Shown: positions 54,130-62,755, numbered from the stretch's first letter. The stretch is 64,000 nucleotides of DNA from Bact-08 sp964533215 (GCA_964533215.1 CAZHLJ010000005.1:150868-214867); one strand, 5' to 3'. The notes: generated from the sequence alone by a model not told the origin. Numbers and translations: made by a program.

Positions 54130-54226
54130 TATATGCTTTTAAATATAAAACCATACAAATATAATAAATTATATGTAATTAAATATAATTTAAGCTTAAT
54201 ATAAAATATTATATGCTTTAGCGTAT
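54128..54226. promoter_or_regulatory. hipBST promoter region with repeated sites
   Basis: A TAnnTTTG box on the minus strand (TATATTTG, 54156-54163) precedes hipB. The 12-mer ATTATATGCTTT occurs twice in direct orientation at 54128-54139, over the hipB start, and 54208-54219. The second copy is part of an imperfect palindrome ATATGC-TTTA-GCGTAT. They are candidate HipB operators; nothing proves binding. Confidence 0.35.
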
Positions 54227-54358
54227 AGTTTGTCGGAATCTTGAGGCTTCAGATGATTTGTAATTGATTGTCTTGTGATTGAGATAAATATTTGATGTAA
54301 AAATTATGTATTTTAAGATAGAAGGTGTAATTTAGCATAAATTTATAATACATTGAAA

Positions 54359-55612
54359 ATGAATTCGAAAATAGCTATTTGTAATGTTTATAAAATTATA
54401 AGCACTATAAAGAGAGAAGTTGCCATATTATCGATGGCTGTTATGTTTTTGACAACACTTAATAATGTTTGCCTTGCACAAACATTTAAGGCCGGGTTCT
54501 CTGACCACAAGCTGGAAAACTCCACAGGTAAAAATTATGTTGTTTTCGAGTTTCCCAATCAATCTGCCGAAGAGTTATATGAAACCGTATTGACAGCACT
54601 AAGGAACTGCGATGGTAAGCTTGAGGTTGTAAAAAACACGTCTATAGATAGATACTGCAATGGATACCAGACAACCGTCAGTAACGAGGAGGGTAAAAAC
54701 TATACATATAATTTTTCTTACAACTATTCAATTAAATTCAAAGACGGAAAATTACGTATAGACAATCCGGTATTCACCTATGAAGGATATGGATTTGAAG
54801 GATACGATTATTTTCAGGCTGTTAACAATGCAAAAGATTTAAACGTTGAGCTTAAAAAGGATAAGTTAAAGATGTTCAAGAAAGGTTTTGAGAGCTTTGC
54901 AGGGTATATGAACACTATGACTGAAGATATTTTGAAAGTATGCAAAGAGAAGTCTACAGATAACCCTGCTGCGTGGAAAATAAGCGACAGTTTGGTATGC
55001 TTTACGCTAAATCCTTCGGGAGTTTCCAATTCGACCGGGAACAGTTATATTGCGTATGAAACCCCGGGATTGAACAGAGAACAGCTATCTCAGGCAATGA
55101 CCTCCCTTTTCAATCTTTTCAACCGTGATTACAATGTAGAGACTCTTTTACCCATGGATTATCTAAAGGAATTGTACTGCGATAAAGGCTATTCCAAAGA
55201 ACTTGTTAACGGGTTTTTTAAAACCCATATCTGTGGTTATCACACATCTGCCGGTTCGTGCTATAAACTGGGCCCTGTTCAAAAGTTTGAAATTGAGGTT
55301 GCAAACGGAATACAGGTAAGCAAAGGTTCAAGAGCAACTATCAGATATGTGTTAGAAATGATATATGCTGATGGTCGTATCAAAATCTACAATCCTGTAA
55401 TTACATCGATTAATGAAGGTGTAACCGGTGGAATAGAGGGTATCGTGGGATACAAATTCGCCCAGGTGAAGACAGGGATATTCAACGAAAAAGATAATTC
55501 AATTCTTGCTCCGCTGGCAAAAATATCGGTTGAGCAGTACTTTCATAATCTTTATGCGCTTATCTATGCTCATCTTACCGGAAATGAGTTCATAAAGCTT
55601 AATGAGTGGTAA
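54359..55612 (+). CDS. Secreted protein with two copies of a DUF4468-like domain
   Basis: The 417-residue protein has a signal sequence preceded by a basic N-terminal stretch (ILSMAVMFLTTLNNVCLA). The mature part has two similar halves. NYVVFEFPNQSAEELYETV in the first aligns with SYIAYETPGLNREQLSQAM in the second, and KDGKLRIDNPVFTYEG aligns with ADGRIKIYNPVITSINEG. This looks like DUF4468, an alpha/beta fold of unknown role in exported Bacteroidota proteins. The start is the ATG at 54359; a TTG six bases earlier is in frame. Confidence 0.7.
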   Translation: MNSKIAICNVYKIISTIKREVAILSMAVMFLTTLNNVCLAQTFKAGFSDHKLENSTGKNYVVFEFPNQSAEELYETVLTALRNCDGKLEVVKNTSIDRYCNGYQTTVSNEEGKNYTYNFSYNYSIKFKDGKLRIDNPVFTYEGYGFEGYDYFQAVNNAKDLNVELKKDKLKMFKKGFESFAGYMNTMTEDILKVCKEKSTDNPAAWKISDSLVCFTLNPSGVSNSTGNSYIAYETPGLNREQLSQAMTSLFNLFNRDYNVETLLPMDYLKELYCDKGYSKELVNGFFKTHICGYHTSAGSCYKLGPVQKFEIEVANGIQVSKGSRATIRYVLEMIYADGRIKIYNPVITSINEGVTGGIEGIVGYKFAQVKTGIFNEKDNSILAPLAKISVEQYFHNLYALIYAHLTGNEFIKLNEW

Positions 55613-55833
55613 AAAACAGATGCTAAAGCCTCTCTTGTTAGATACACATTAGCTATTACTTCTTATAAAAGCTCACCGATAGCAACGCTGTTTTTTTAAC
55701 GCTTTTTTCTTTGTGTTTTTCGGGGCTTGCGGAACGCCTCCCTTTGGTCGTTGAACGGTCCTCAGCCTTTTTCCGAAAAACGCTTCAGAAAATAAGCTAA
55801 AAAACAGATGCTGCTTATAGCTGAGCTTTTATA
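55610..55833. repeat. Nested palindromic element with a 15 bp direct repeat
   Basis: Two imperfect arms of about 39 bases face each other at 55664-55702 and 55795-55833, both opening TATAAAAGCTCA when read inward. Inside lies a second pair, GTTTTTCGG near 55715 and CCGAAAAAC near 55774. A perfect 15-mer, TAAAAAACAGATGCT, occurs at 55610-55624, over the stop codon of the previous gene, and again at 55798-55812. There is no reading frame. It could be a MITE-like element, a structured RNA or a large bidirectional terminator. Confidence 0.5.
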
Positions 55834-55858
55834 AATATAGTTAATAGCAAAAGATATA

Positions 55859-55896
55859 AAAAAGAGGGAACAAAAATACCTTTCTTCCCTCTTTTT
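55859..55896 (-). terminator. Rho-independent terminator of the GH89 gene
   Basis: AAAAAGAGGGAA and TTCCCTCTTTTT form a twelve-pair stem (55859-55870 with 55885-55896). Both strands end in T runs, so it can serve the gene on either side. Confidence 0.8.
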
Positions 55897-55923
55897 ATGT
55901 TTAGTATCTGTTTTTAAATAAAT

Positions 55924-58167
55924 CTATTGTTCAGAGAAAAGTGAAAAATATCTGATATATTTTGTGTAAAGTTCCCTTGCTAATTGACTTGAATTTTCAA
56001 CGGCTACAGGACTCTCTTTATATTCAGACTCGCACCAATTCCATTCAAATCCGGCTATTTTCTGATCAAACGATTTCTGATCGAACGGAGTCGAATCCTT
56101 AAGCGATTTTCTGGCATCGTCAAAGAAGATCTCCCAACGCTTTTTGTAATAAGAGTTTATTAGCCCGCTAAAATCTCTTGCCGCATAGTCGATTAATCCG
56201 TTACCCTGTTGACCCCAGGTGGTAACAAGGACTTTGGCATTCTTCTCGAAGTATGATTTTGGGGCGTCTGCTGCCTCAAATTTGTGAGAAGCATTGATCC
56301 AGTTGTTCAAGGAGAACTCCGGCCGTGTGGCAACTATTCTGTCAACATCATTTGTGATTTCGATAAACAGCGAAGCGTACTTATTGAACTGATCGATATC
56401 TTTGGCTTTATATGCCTCAAAAGCCTTATTCCTTACGGGATAGCTTAAGTTGGCCAGAACTTGCCTGCAAACCATAACCAAATCGTACTGATAACGAGGA
56501 TTGGATAGTGTCTTTTGATTGGCAAGGAGCATTTGCCCAAAAATATCGGCAAGTTTCTGATAATCATAAACTCCTCTTCTGGTATAATTCGCATTACCCT
56601 CGAACCTTGGCCTCATCTCAATTGTATTGCCTAGACCGACTCCTGAAACAAGCTGATCGTAAGCAACATTCACCAACCGTCTCCATGCATCTTCTGCAAT
56701 AGGATCAGCTTGCCCGGCACGTGAACGGGCATATTCTGTAGTCCATTCGTTGGTGTTTGCTGCGGATTTGTCCCATGCGTACTCGAATAACCACTCAAAC
56801 ATAAAACGATTTACTCCAAAACCTTCCAGAGTCGATCCTATACCAAGCATTTGTCTTCTGTTATCGTCGTTTTCGGTATCAGTCAATAATTTTGCAACCT
56901 TTTTCAAAGGGGCTGCCATTTGTGTGCCACCGCCAAAATTCCCCAGATAGCACCATATATACGGAGCATTAAAAAACGCATCGGTGGTTCTCCAAATCTC
57001 GGTGTTCTCGCAAAAGTAATCGAGAAGCATCATCTTATCTTTTGGAACAGCCTTGATCATAGCCTCAAGGCGCGGATTTGTCCAATGCTTTCTATCGTAG
57101 TAGAATGTCCAACCCATTTGAACCCAAACAGCATCTTTGTCTATTTCAGACATTCCCTTATAGATAGTTCTTGATACAGAGGCTAAGTAATCAGGTTCCC
57201 AACTCGGTGGATCCATTTCGTTGAAAGGATCTGTCCCGTAATAGTGATCGGTGCCAAAGTACTTTGTTTGCTCTTTGATATACTCTTTCTGTATTTCCAC
57301 AAAAAGAGGCTCCATAGGATTAAGGAAGTATGCATTGTACTGATCCCCGGTTGTGTATGAACCCAGTGATGTCAACTTTATTTTAGGATATTTCTTCTCT
57401 ATGGCTTTGGGTGTATGCCCTGCAAAGGCCGGTAGTACCGGAGTCATTCCAAACGATCGCTCCTGTTTGAGGATTTTCTTCTGAAGTTCAAACTGCTGAT
57501 CTATAAATGACTGTGGTAATGGGCCTAACCATCCGTCCAGGTTGCCCATTCTATGCCAAGGAAGATGTGCCGGACCTGTGAAAAAAGCGCGGATCTCTTC
57601 ATCGGTCATACCGAATTTTTTCCAGACTTTTTGCCATATATACTCCTCGCCGGTAATAGCTAAAGGCATATTTATTCCGTTCAACGCCATCCAGTCGATA
57701 AACCGCACCCAATCGTCCCACTGCCACCAAAGAGTTGTATATCCGAATGTGCAATAATTTAAGAAAAACCTTTTTTCGAAACGACATGATTTCCGAACCT
57801 TTTGCGTTACATCCGGTAAAACTGACGGGACATCGATCGGTTCAGCCTTATACCAAGATACAGAGGTGTTACAGTAATGGTTCAAATACCAGTTGAATGC
57901 CCGGGTAAGCGACAGACTGCTGCTACCCCGCAATACTATTTTACCATTCATGCTCTCAAGCTCAAAAACCTCTTGGTTGTTTTCGGCCGGAATCGTCTCT
58001 AAAATAAAATTGTCAGATTTACCTGGAATGATCCTCTCAATTAAACCCACAACAGCATCATTATTAACTGTATTGTTGGTTTTACCAGGTGAAGAGAAAA
58101 GAGAATTCGTACTGGTAATAAATAAAGTCAGTACTAAAATTCTGAATAAAAGGCACTTAGCTTTCAT
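55924..58167 (-). CDS. Alpha-N-acetylglucosaminidase, GH89
   Basis: The 747-residue exported enzyme matches NAGLU-type GH89: RFFLNYCTFGYTTLWWQWDDW, WMALNGINMPLAITGEE, WHRMGNLDGWLGPLP and YGTDPFNEMDPPSW, the last containing a catalytic Glu. WLFEYAWDK probably carries the second acid. It releases terminal alpha-GlcNAc, found on gastric mucin and heparan sulfate. The family's domains (N-terminal alpha/beta, barrel, C-terminal helical) all seem present. With GH109 in the same window it suggests growth on host or microbial amino-sugar glycans. Confidence 0.93.
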   Translation of the reverse strand: MKAKCLLFRILVLTLFITSTNSLFSSPGKTNNTVNNDAVVGLIERIIPGKSDNFILETIPAENNQEVFELESMNGKIVLRGSSSLSLTRAFNWYLNHYCNTSVSWYKAEPIDVPSVLPDVTQKVRKSCRFEKRFFLNYCTFGYTTLWWQWDDWVRFIDWMALNGINMPLAITGEEYIWQKVWKKFGMTDEEIRAFFTGPAHLPWHRMGNLDGWLGPLPQSFIDQQFELQKKILKQERSFGMTPVLPAFAGHTPKAIEKKYPKIKLTSLGSYTTGDQYNAYFLNPMEPLFVEIQKEYIKEQTKYFGTDHYYGTDPFNEMDPPSWEPDYLASVSRTIYKGMSEIDKDAVWVQMGWTFYYDRKHWTNPRLEAMIKAVPKDKMMLLDYFCENTEIWRTTDAFFNAPYIWCYLGNFGGGTQMAAPLKKVAKLLTDTENDDNRRQMLGIGSTLEGFGVNRFMFEWLFEYAWDKSAANTNEWTTEYARSRAGQADPIAEDAWRRLVNVAYDQLVSGVGLGNTIEMRPRFEGNANYTRRGVYDYQKLADIFGQMLLANQKTLSNPRYQYDLVMVCRQVLANLSYPVRNKAFEAYKAKDIDQFNKYASLFIEITNDVDRIVATRPEFSLNNWINASHKFEAADAPKSYFEKNAKVLVTTWGQQGNGLIDYAARDFSGLINSYYKKRWEIFFDDARKSLKDSTPFDQKSFDQKIAGFEWNWCESEYKESPVAVENSSQLARELYTKYIRYFSLFSEQ

Positions 58168-58243
58168 TGTTTGTGATTAAGATTAGGCGTGTTTGTTTAA
58201 CTAGCTGCAAGTTAGTGTGTTTTTGATAAAGTCGGGTAAAGTT

Positions 58244-58813
58244 TTAAACGATTTTTTTACTTTTTACCAATATTGACCGGCTAAACAGAACATTTGGAGT
58301 TTCAATCACCTCAAATCCGATATCATTAAGATTCCCGATCATTGCATTAAATGACCCCTTTGAAACATGAAACTTAGGCTCAATTATCAGAATCTGCCCA
58401 TTTGGCGACAAGATTGATTTTAATTCATCAAAAAGTCTGACCTGATCCGGAACCTCGTGAATCATATAAAACGCCAGTACAAAATCGACACTCGAAGATA
58501 AATTGATTGAGTCGCCATCACATTTATGAAGCTGAAAAAGGATCTCATTATCCGACCCTTTTATTTTTTCTCTGACAATATCCAGCATCCCTTCCTGAAG
58601 ATCTGCACATATTACTTTCCCTGACTTATTCAGCAGCTTTGCAATTTCTACCGAGAAGAATCCCGGACCACAACCTAAATCTAAAACCACCATACCCTCT
58701 TTTATGTATGGTTTTAATATCTTCTGAGGGTTATGAAAAAGTTTACGAAACTTATTATCAAGCATCCCCGCTACCTCAACAGGACAAACATAAGTGTTCA
58801 TGGATTTATTCAT
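58244..58813 (-). CDS. Class I SAM-dependent methyltransferase
   Basis: The 189-residue protein has VVLDLGCGPGFFSVEIA for SAM binding, ICADLQEGMLDIV and VDFVLAFYMIHEVPD. It resembles small-molecule methyltransferases of the UbiE/arsenite type, but without their extra cysteines, so the substrate is not known. An ATG at 58801 is an alternative start. Confidence 0.82.
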   Translation of the reverse strand: MNKSMNTYVCPVEVAGMLDNKFRKLFHNPQKILKPYIKEGMVVLDLGCGPGFFSVEIAKLLNKSGKVICADLQEGMLDIVREKIKGSDNEILFQLHKCDGDSINLSSSVDFVLAFYMIHEVPDQVRLFDELKSILSPNGQILIIEPKFHVSKGSFNAMIGNLNDIGFEVIETPNVLFSRSILVKSKKIV

Positions 58814-58837
58814 TTGATTGGCTATTTCGTTAAACTA

Positions 58838-58845
58838 CAAATGTA
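58838..58845 (-). promoter_or_regulatory. TAnnTTTG -7 element of the methyltransferase gene
   Basis: TACATTTG on the minus strand, 25 bases before the ATG. Confidence 0.5.
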
Positions 58846-59475
58846 GTATAAATAATGCTGTTAGCATTTGATAGCCAGTTATATTTAGACAGATAATATA
58901 ATGATAATAAAACTTGGCTGACCTTCTGTAAACAAATTTCCTCAAAGTTGCGATATTTATATAATTTGAGAAATTTCTCCTGTGGTCTGATTTTGCGGGA
59001 GTATTATACACGATGCTCCGGAATATTCATTACCGGTTTTGATGCATGTCTAAGTCCTTATTGCAAGCAGGGAGCCATGCATAGGATATAAGAGATGTCG
59101 CGGATAAGATCTCCTACTATTATGTATTCGCAGCAATTAGCCAGACTAAAATAAGATCAGAATACTCTTTAGCAATCTGCATTTTTGTAGTGGATGGCGT
59201 AGCTTTTGTACGGAGTAAACTAATAACCGGGAAATGCCAACTTGTCCAAGAAATGTAAATTTTTAGTGACAAGAATCCGGGAAAAAACTTATACCCAACT
59301 TATGCCCATTAGGGATTGACTGCCTGATTTGGCCCATAAAATATAAAATCGCAAACTGAAAAAAGTTGATAAGTCCATAGCGAAACGGCCGGGGATGTAG
59401 TTCAATATGGACACCAAGTTGAGTACTGCGTGCCACATAAAGTCCTATTTATTAACTGCCGTTATTTTTTATTAG
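58846..59475. other. 630-base stretch without a recognisable gene
   Basis: All six frames are closed by stops at short spacing. I see a perfect 12-base palindrome GAGAAATTTCTC at 58968-58979 and an inverted repeat GTCCATA/TATGGAC at 59373-59379 and 59406-59412. The base composition is less AT-rich than the cassette genes next to it. It may be decayed DNA at the edge of the cassette region. Confidence 0.4.
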
Positions 59476-60330
59476 TTACATCTCATCATCAAAAACATTG
59501 AACCCCTTTGGAATATGTCTTCTAATTGAATGATAACCCATCCAACTATACATTAATCCAAAAATGATGAAAAATATATGCATAAATAAGGAGTATTTGT
59601 TTGGATCTGCAGGCTCAGAAATTGGAATTTTCAATAAGTAAAATACTGGATAAAATATAGTTAGAAAAACTCAGAATATAAAGTAACCCCATCCTATTAC
59701 AGCTTTTACTGTCTTCTTATTTACGGTACCTAAAAATTTTTTATTTGATTTTGTTGAAGAAACAAATGGAAATAAGGCTTTTGATATATCCTTTCTAACA
59801 ATCATTTTTACTGTCTTAATCTGACCTTCAACAACTAAATCCTCACTGTCATTTCCTGTATGATACACTTGGAGTACAAATCCCTCTTCAAAATCGAAAT
59901 AATCAAAAGTAACACTGATATACTTGTGATCTTCTGAGATAGTAATTTTAAAATCATTAGCTTCATTTTTATTGAATATAATTTCAGCATCAAGGATCTC
60001 AAATTCCTCATTGATTTTAATTATTATCGGTTTTTTTTGTGCGACATCAGATGAGTTTATGGTTTCTTTTCCGTCATTCCAAAATGCAATCTTCGAAATA
60101 GAAAGGTTATTAATTATCTCACCAGAATATCTAATTTGTACCGTTTCGATTTTCTGAATCTTCTCTTTAATTAGATTAATTGTTCTAATTATATAGGTTG
60201 GAGTTCGACTTTTTTTGCTTTTTCTGTAAAAATATATTGACAATAGAATAGCAATTATTCCAACAATTTGAGAAAAAGTACTCCCTTTAAGAAAGTTAAG
60301 TACATCATTAAGAAAAGTAGTGGTTTCCAT
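59476..60330 (-). pseudogene. Membrane protein gene interrupted by one in-frame TGA
   Basis: The frame starts at METTTFLNDVLNF (60328-60330). It has a membrane helix (QIVGIIAILLSIYFY), then a beta-rich soluble domain, and reaches TGA at 59671-59673 after VIGWGYFIF. The same frame then stays open for 64 more codons, reading VFLTIFYPVFYLLKIP and HIFFIIFGLMYSWMGYHSI, and stops at TAA 59476-59478. The continuation is clearly membrane-protein sequence, so the TGA breaks a gene of about 284 codons, probably at a former Trp codon (TGG to TGA). Other Trp codons in it are TGG. The intact product is of unknown function. Confidence 0.75.
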
Positions 60331-60375
60331 AATCTTGAATATAAGTAAAATATTTGGGTACGCTCTCAATAATGA

Positions 60376-60444
60376 CAGCTAGCGGTTACAACCTGACGGC
60401 GTGCGCCGTCAGGCGCATGAAGTTTGGTTGATGTTAGGGGCAGG
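60376..60444 (-). repeat. attC-like palindromic site after the SLATT gene
   Basis: Read on the minus strand it begins CCTGCCCCTAACATCAACC five bases after the SLATT stop. It contains the perfect hairpin CCTGACGGC-GCAC-GCCGTCAGG (60392-60413) and ends GGTTGTAACCGC. CAACC and GGTTG form the outer arms. It is GC-rich in an AT-rich setting. Position and layout resemble an integron attC site, shorter than the two upstream repeats. Confidence 0.5.
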
Positions 60445-60449
60445 CCTTT

Positions 60450-61076
60450 TTATATAATAGTAACAAGAATAAAAACAAAAATTGGCACTAATACCCATGC
60501 AAAAAAACGCCATCGAATCTTAAAATAATAATGCAATCTTAAGAAAGTATTCTTAAGAGATATTGCTACGTAATTTAAATGATTCCCTTTTTCAAATTTT
60601 TGTTTCTTACAATTTTTCAATAAAAACATATCAAAGTCATATGTATGATGATTCTCATCACACTTTTGAATAATTAAATTATACTTTCTTTGCACTAACT
60701 CAGTTTTTTTTATTCGTTCATTCAAATCATCATTTGAAAAATAAATCGCTTGCATTTCATAATAAATATCTGAGAGCTCCATTGCGTTTCTGTGCATTTT
60801 GTCGGCTTTTAGTTTGTAGTCTTTAGAACTCTCTAATTGACTAAAAACTAAAGTAACAAGTGAAGCAGCCAAAATGACTAGGTTCAAATCACCAGCATAA
60901 AACTTCGCTGACAATGTTGGACTAATGAATGTGAAGCTTAAAACTATCACATAAACAGATAAAATTCCAACTGTAAAAGTCGAATAATTGTTTTGAATCA
61001 GATAATTTGAGTGAGCCATAAATCTTGCTCCTCTTGTTTTCCATATCCTATCATATGTAGCTTCAATTGTATCCAT
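60450..61076 (-). CDS. SLATT-domain membrane protein (SLATT_5-like), RT-associated effector
   Basis: The 208-residue protein has two membrane helices (FTVGILSVYVIVLSFTFI and LNLVILAASLVTLVFSQ), followed by the conserved LESSKDYKLKADKMHRNAMELSD and a long helix. A third hydrophobic segment (FFAWVLVPIFVFILVTII) ends the chain. This is the SLATT pattern of predicted pore-forming effectors linked to nucleotide- or RT-based conflict systems; the branch paired with reverse transcriptases (SLATT_5) fits best. The gene follows the RT gene with a structured 124-base interval. The start at ATG 61076 is preferred to a TTG 12 bases earlier. Confidence 0.85.
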   Translation of the reverse strand: MDTIEATYDRIWKTRGARFMAHSNYLIQNNYSTFTVGILSVYVIVLSFTFISPTLSAKFYAGDLNLVILAASLVTLVFSQLESSKDYKLKADKMHRNAMELSDIYYEMQAIYFSNDDLNERIKKTELVQRKYNLIIQKCDENHHTYDFDMFLLKNCKKQKFEKGNHLNYVAISLKNTFLRLHYYFKIRWRFFAWVLVPIFVFILVTII

Positions 61077-61110
61077 ATTATTTTTCAAAATTATTTTTCA
61101 GAAAAAAGAT

Positions 61111-61234
61111 ATTGATGGCTGCTTGTAATTAGTTAGTATATCCTAAAAGGATTAAAAATCTTGCAAATTACAAGATGTTAGTTTACAAATACCTAAATAA
61201 TAGGTCTCCTCTTTCAAGGAAAGCAGCCATCAAT
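61111..61234 (-). ncRNA. Candidate structured RNA between RT and SLATT genes
   Basis: On the minus strand ATTGATGGCTGCTT (61234-61221) and AAGCAGCCATCAAT (61124-61111) form a perfect 14-pair closing stem. The stem begins over the RT stop codon. Between the arms four small hairpins follow in order: CTTTC-CTT-GAAAG, ACCTA-TTATT-TAGGT, TCTTG-TAATTTG-CAAGA and ATCCT-TTT-AGGAT. There is no reading frame. RT-based defence systems commonly use a partner RNA as template or primer, so this is the obvious candidate here. The first small hairpin shares three bases with the closing stem, so the two compete slightly. Confidence 0.6.
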
Positions 61235-62588
61235 AATATCCAATATCTTTCTCAAGTATGCTTATTCTCTGACTTCTATACTTATTAAAAAGTCTTACAA
61301 TTTGTACCTCGGAATACTCGCTTGCAGGGTTTATTTTACCTCGATACACCAAAAAATTTCGCTTCTCATTTATTGTACTGTAATTGTTATAGTTATGTAT
61401 GTACTTAGCTGATTTGTTATACTTAATATCAAAATATGCTTTTACAATACTTTTAAGATTTTTAGGGGGCTTATTATCAAATGAATTAATATTTGAAAAG
61501 AACCCACAAATGATTGAGTCAATCTTATACAAAAGTGAAAGATCATCTATTTCAATAAAATAAAAAAGCCAACCATATTTTTTGTTTTCAGAGATTGAAC
61601 CTGTAATTTTCTCATTTAGTTCATCTATAAAAACATCTTGATAAAGTTTCAAGTTTGAGACCAACCAATCCGGTCTAGATTCAGGATTCTCAACACCTCT
61701 TTTGTACCATGTAATTTTTCCAGTTATACGAGAAATAAATTTTGCAACCTGATATTCTGCTAAAGTAACTTTTAAATTTGAGAACTGATAACCCAAAAAA
61801 TCAAAATCATTACAAAGTAAGCCACTTTCAGTTTTTGAAATATTAATCTTCAAATCCAATCTACATAGTAAGTATTTAAGTATCAACTTATTCGACAGAA
61901 TTGGCTTTTCGGAAAGAATTAGTATATCATCAACGTATCTATAGTATGAAATATCTTTACTTTCAAAGAACAAATCAATATGATGGAGATATACTTGAGC
62001 TAGGATATTTGAAATTGGCAAACCCTGAGGCACCCCCTTATCTTCAAAAAAATCTCTTCTATACTGTTTTGAAACACTACTTGGAATTGTCTCATTATCG
62101 ACTGCTTTTACAATCAAACTAAGCATAAATTCATTGTCAATCTTACGCTTAATAATTGAGATTAACTTGCCTCTATTTATTGAACTATAAAATCCAGAAA
62201 TATCTGTTCTATAAAAATAGCGGTACTTACCATAACTGATATCACTCTTAATTTGATGAACAATTGAATTGGGCAGTTTATTTGGCACTGATTCAGGAAA
62301 AACGTCATGTAGATATTCTTTCAATGCTGTTAGTGCTAACTTATCTCTTACAGTTGGAGATGCTAAAACTCTAGGATACTTATTCCGCCCTTTTATTTTC
62401 AATATTTCTAGATAAGGACTAAAAGAATAATTTCCATTTTTCACTCGATCACTTATCAATTGAAATTCATTTTCTTTTATTTTTGAAAAATCGACGGGAC
62501 GCCTTTTATCAATGCCCTTTGACTTCTTTGTACTGATTTTTTTTTCAAAAATATCAGCCAAGTTATCTATTGAAAAATAATCTTTCAT
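61230..62588 (-). CDS. Reverse transcriptase, defence-type (DRT-like, not a canonical retron)
   Basis: The 452-residue protein has the RT palm in order: GIDKRRPVDF, LASPTVRDKLAL, RTDISGFYSSI (motif A Asp129), KGVPQGLPISNILAQVYL, the catalytic YVDD at 218-221, INISKTE and FLGYQF. There is no maturase, endonuclease or integrase domain; a C-terminal extension of about 180 residues replaces them. The retron marks NAxxH and VTG are not seen. Its unit holds a SLATT gene and a structured interval, the makeup of RT-based anti-phage systems. I cannot assign it to a numbered DRT type by eye. Confidence 0.85.
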   Translation of the reverse strand: MKDYFSIDNLADIFEKKISTKKSKGIDKRRPVDFSKIKENEFQLISDRVKNGNYSFSPYLEILKIKGRNKYPRVLASPTVRDKLALTALKEYLHDVFPESVPNKLPNSIVHQIKSDISYGKYRYFYRTDISGFYSSINRGKLISIIKRKIDNEFMLSLIVKAVDNETIPSSVSKQYRRDFFEDKGVPQGLPISNILAQVYLHHIDLFFESKDISYYRYVDDILILSEKPILSNKLILKYLLCRLDLKINISKTESGLLCNDFDFLGYQFSNLKVTLAEYQVAKFISRITGKITWYKRGVENPESRPDWLVSNLKLYQDVFIDELNEKITGSISENKKYGWLFYFIEIDDLSLLYKIDSIICGFFSNINSFDNKPPKNLKSIVKAYFDIKYNKSAKYIHNYNNYSTINEKRNFLVYRGKINPASEYSEVQIVRLFNKYRSQRISILEKDIGYY

Positions 62589-62622
62589 AATTCAACTAAT
62601 AATGAAGAATGCGATTCTTGCT

Positions 62623-62755
62623 GCCAACGGAAGGAACTATATACAGTTGGGGATTGCGGGCTTTGTTCCTGTCGAGCCACACCGCCGTTATTGCGGGCTG
62701 TACGTTTGTTTGTCCGCACGGAAACCCCAATTGCTATATAGTTTTTGTTATGCAC
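62623..62755 (-). repeat. attC-like palindromic repeat R1
   Basis: Read on the minus strand it begins GTGCATAACAAAAACTATAT and ends TATATAGTTCCTTCCGTTGG. The outer arms are AACTATATACAGTTGGGG (62635-62652) and CCCCAATTGCTATATAGTT (62725-62743), paired with one bulged base. It lies 12 bases after the stop of the octapeptide gene and 35 bases before the RT start. It is about 80% identical to R2. Length and bulged palindrome resemble long attC sites. Confidence 0.65.

Noticed and set aside
58846..59475. Search for an integrase or other gene at the left border of the cassette region
   Set aside because: No frame of useful length or recombinase motif was found on either strand.
61111..61234. RT-SLATT interval considered as another attC-like site
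   Set aside because: It lacks the TAAC / GTTA edges of the other repeats and has four separate internal hairpins; its arms also overlap the RT stop codon.
61230..62588. RT considered as a group II intron or a retron
   Set aside because: No maturase X or endonuclease domain and no intron RNA domain V nearby; the retron motifs NAxxH and VTG are not present.
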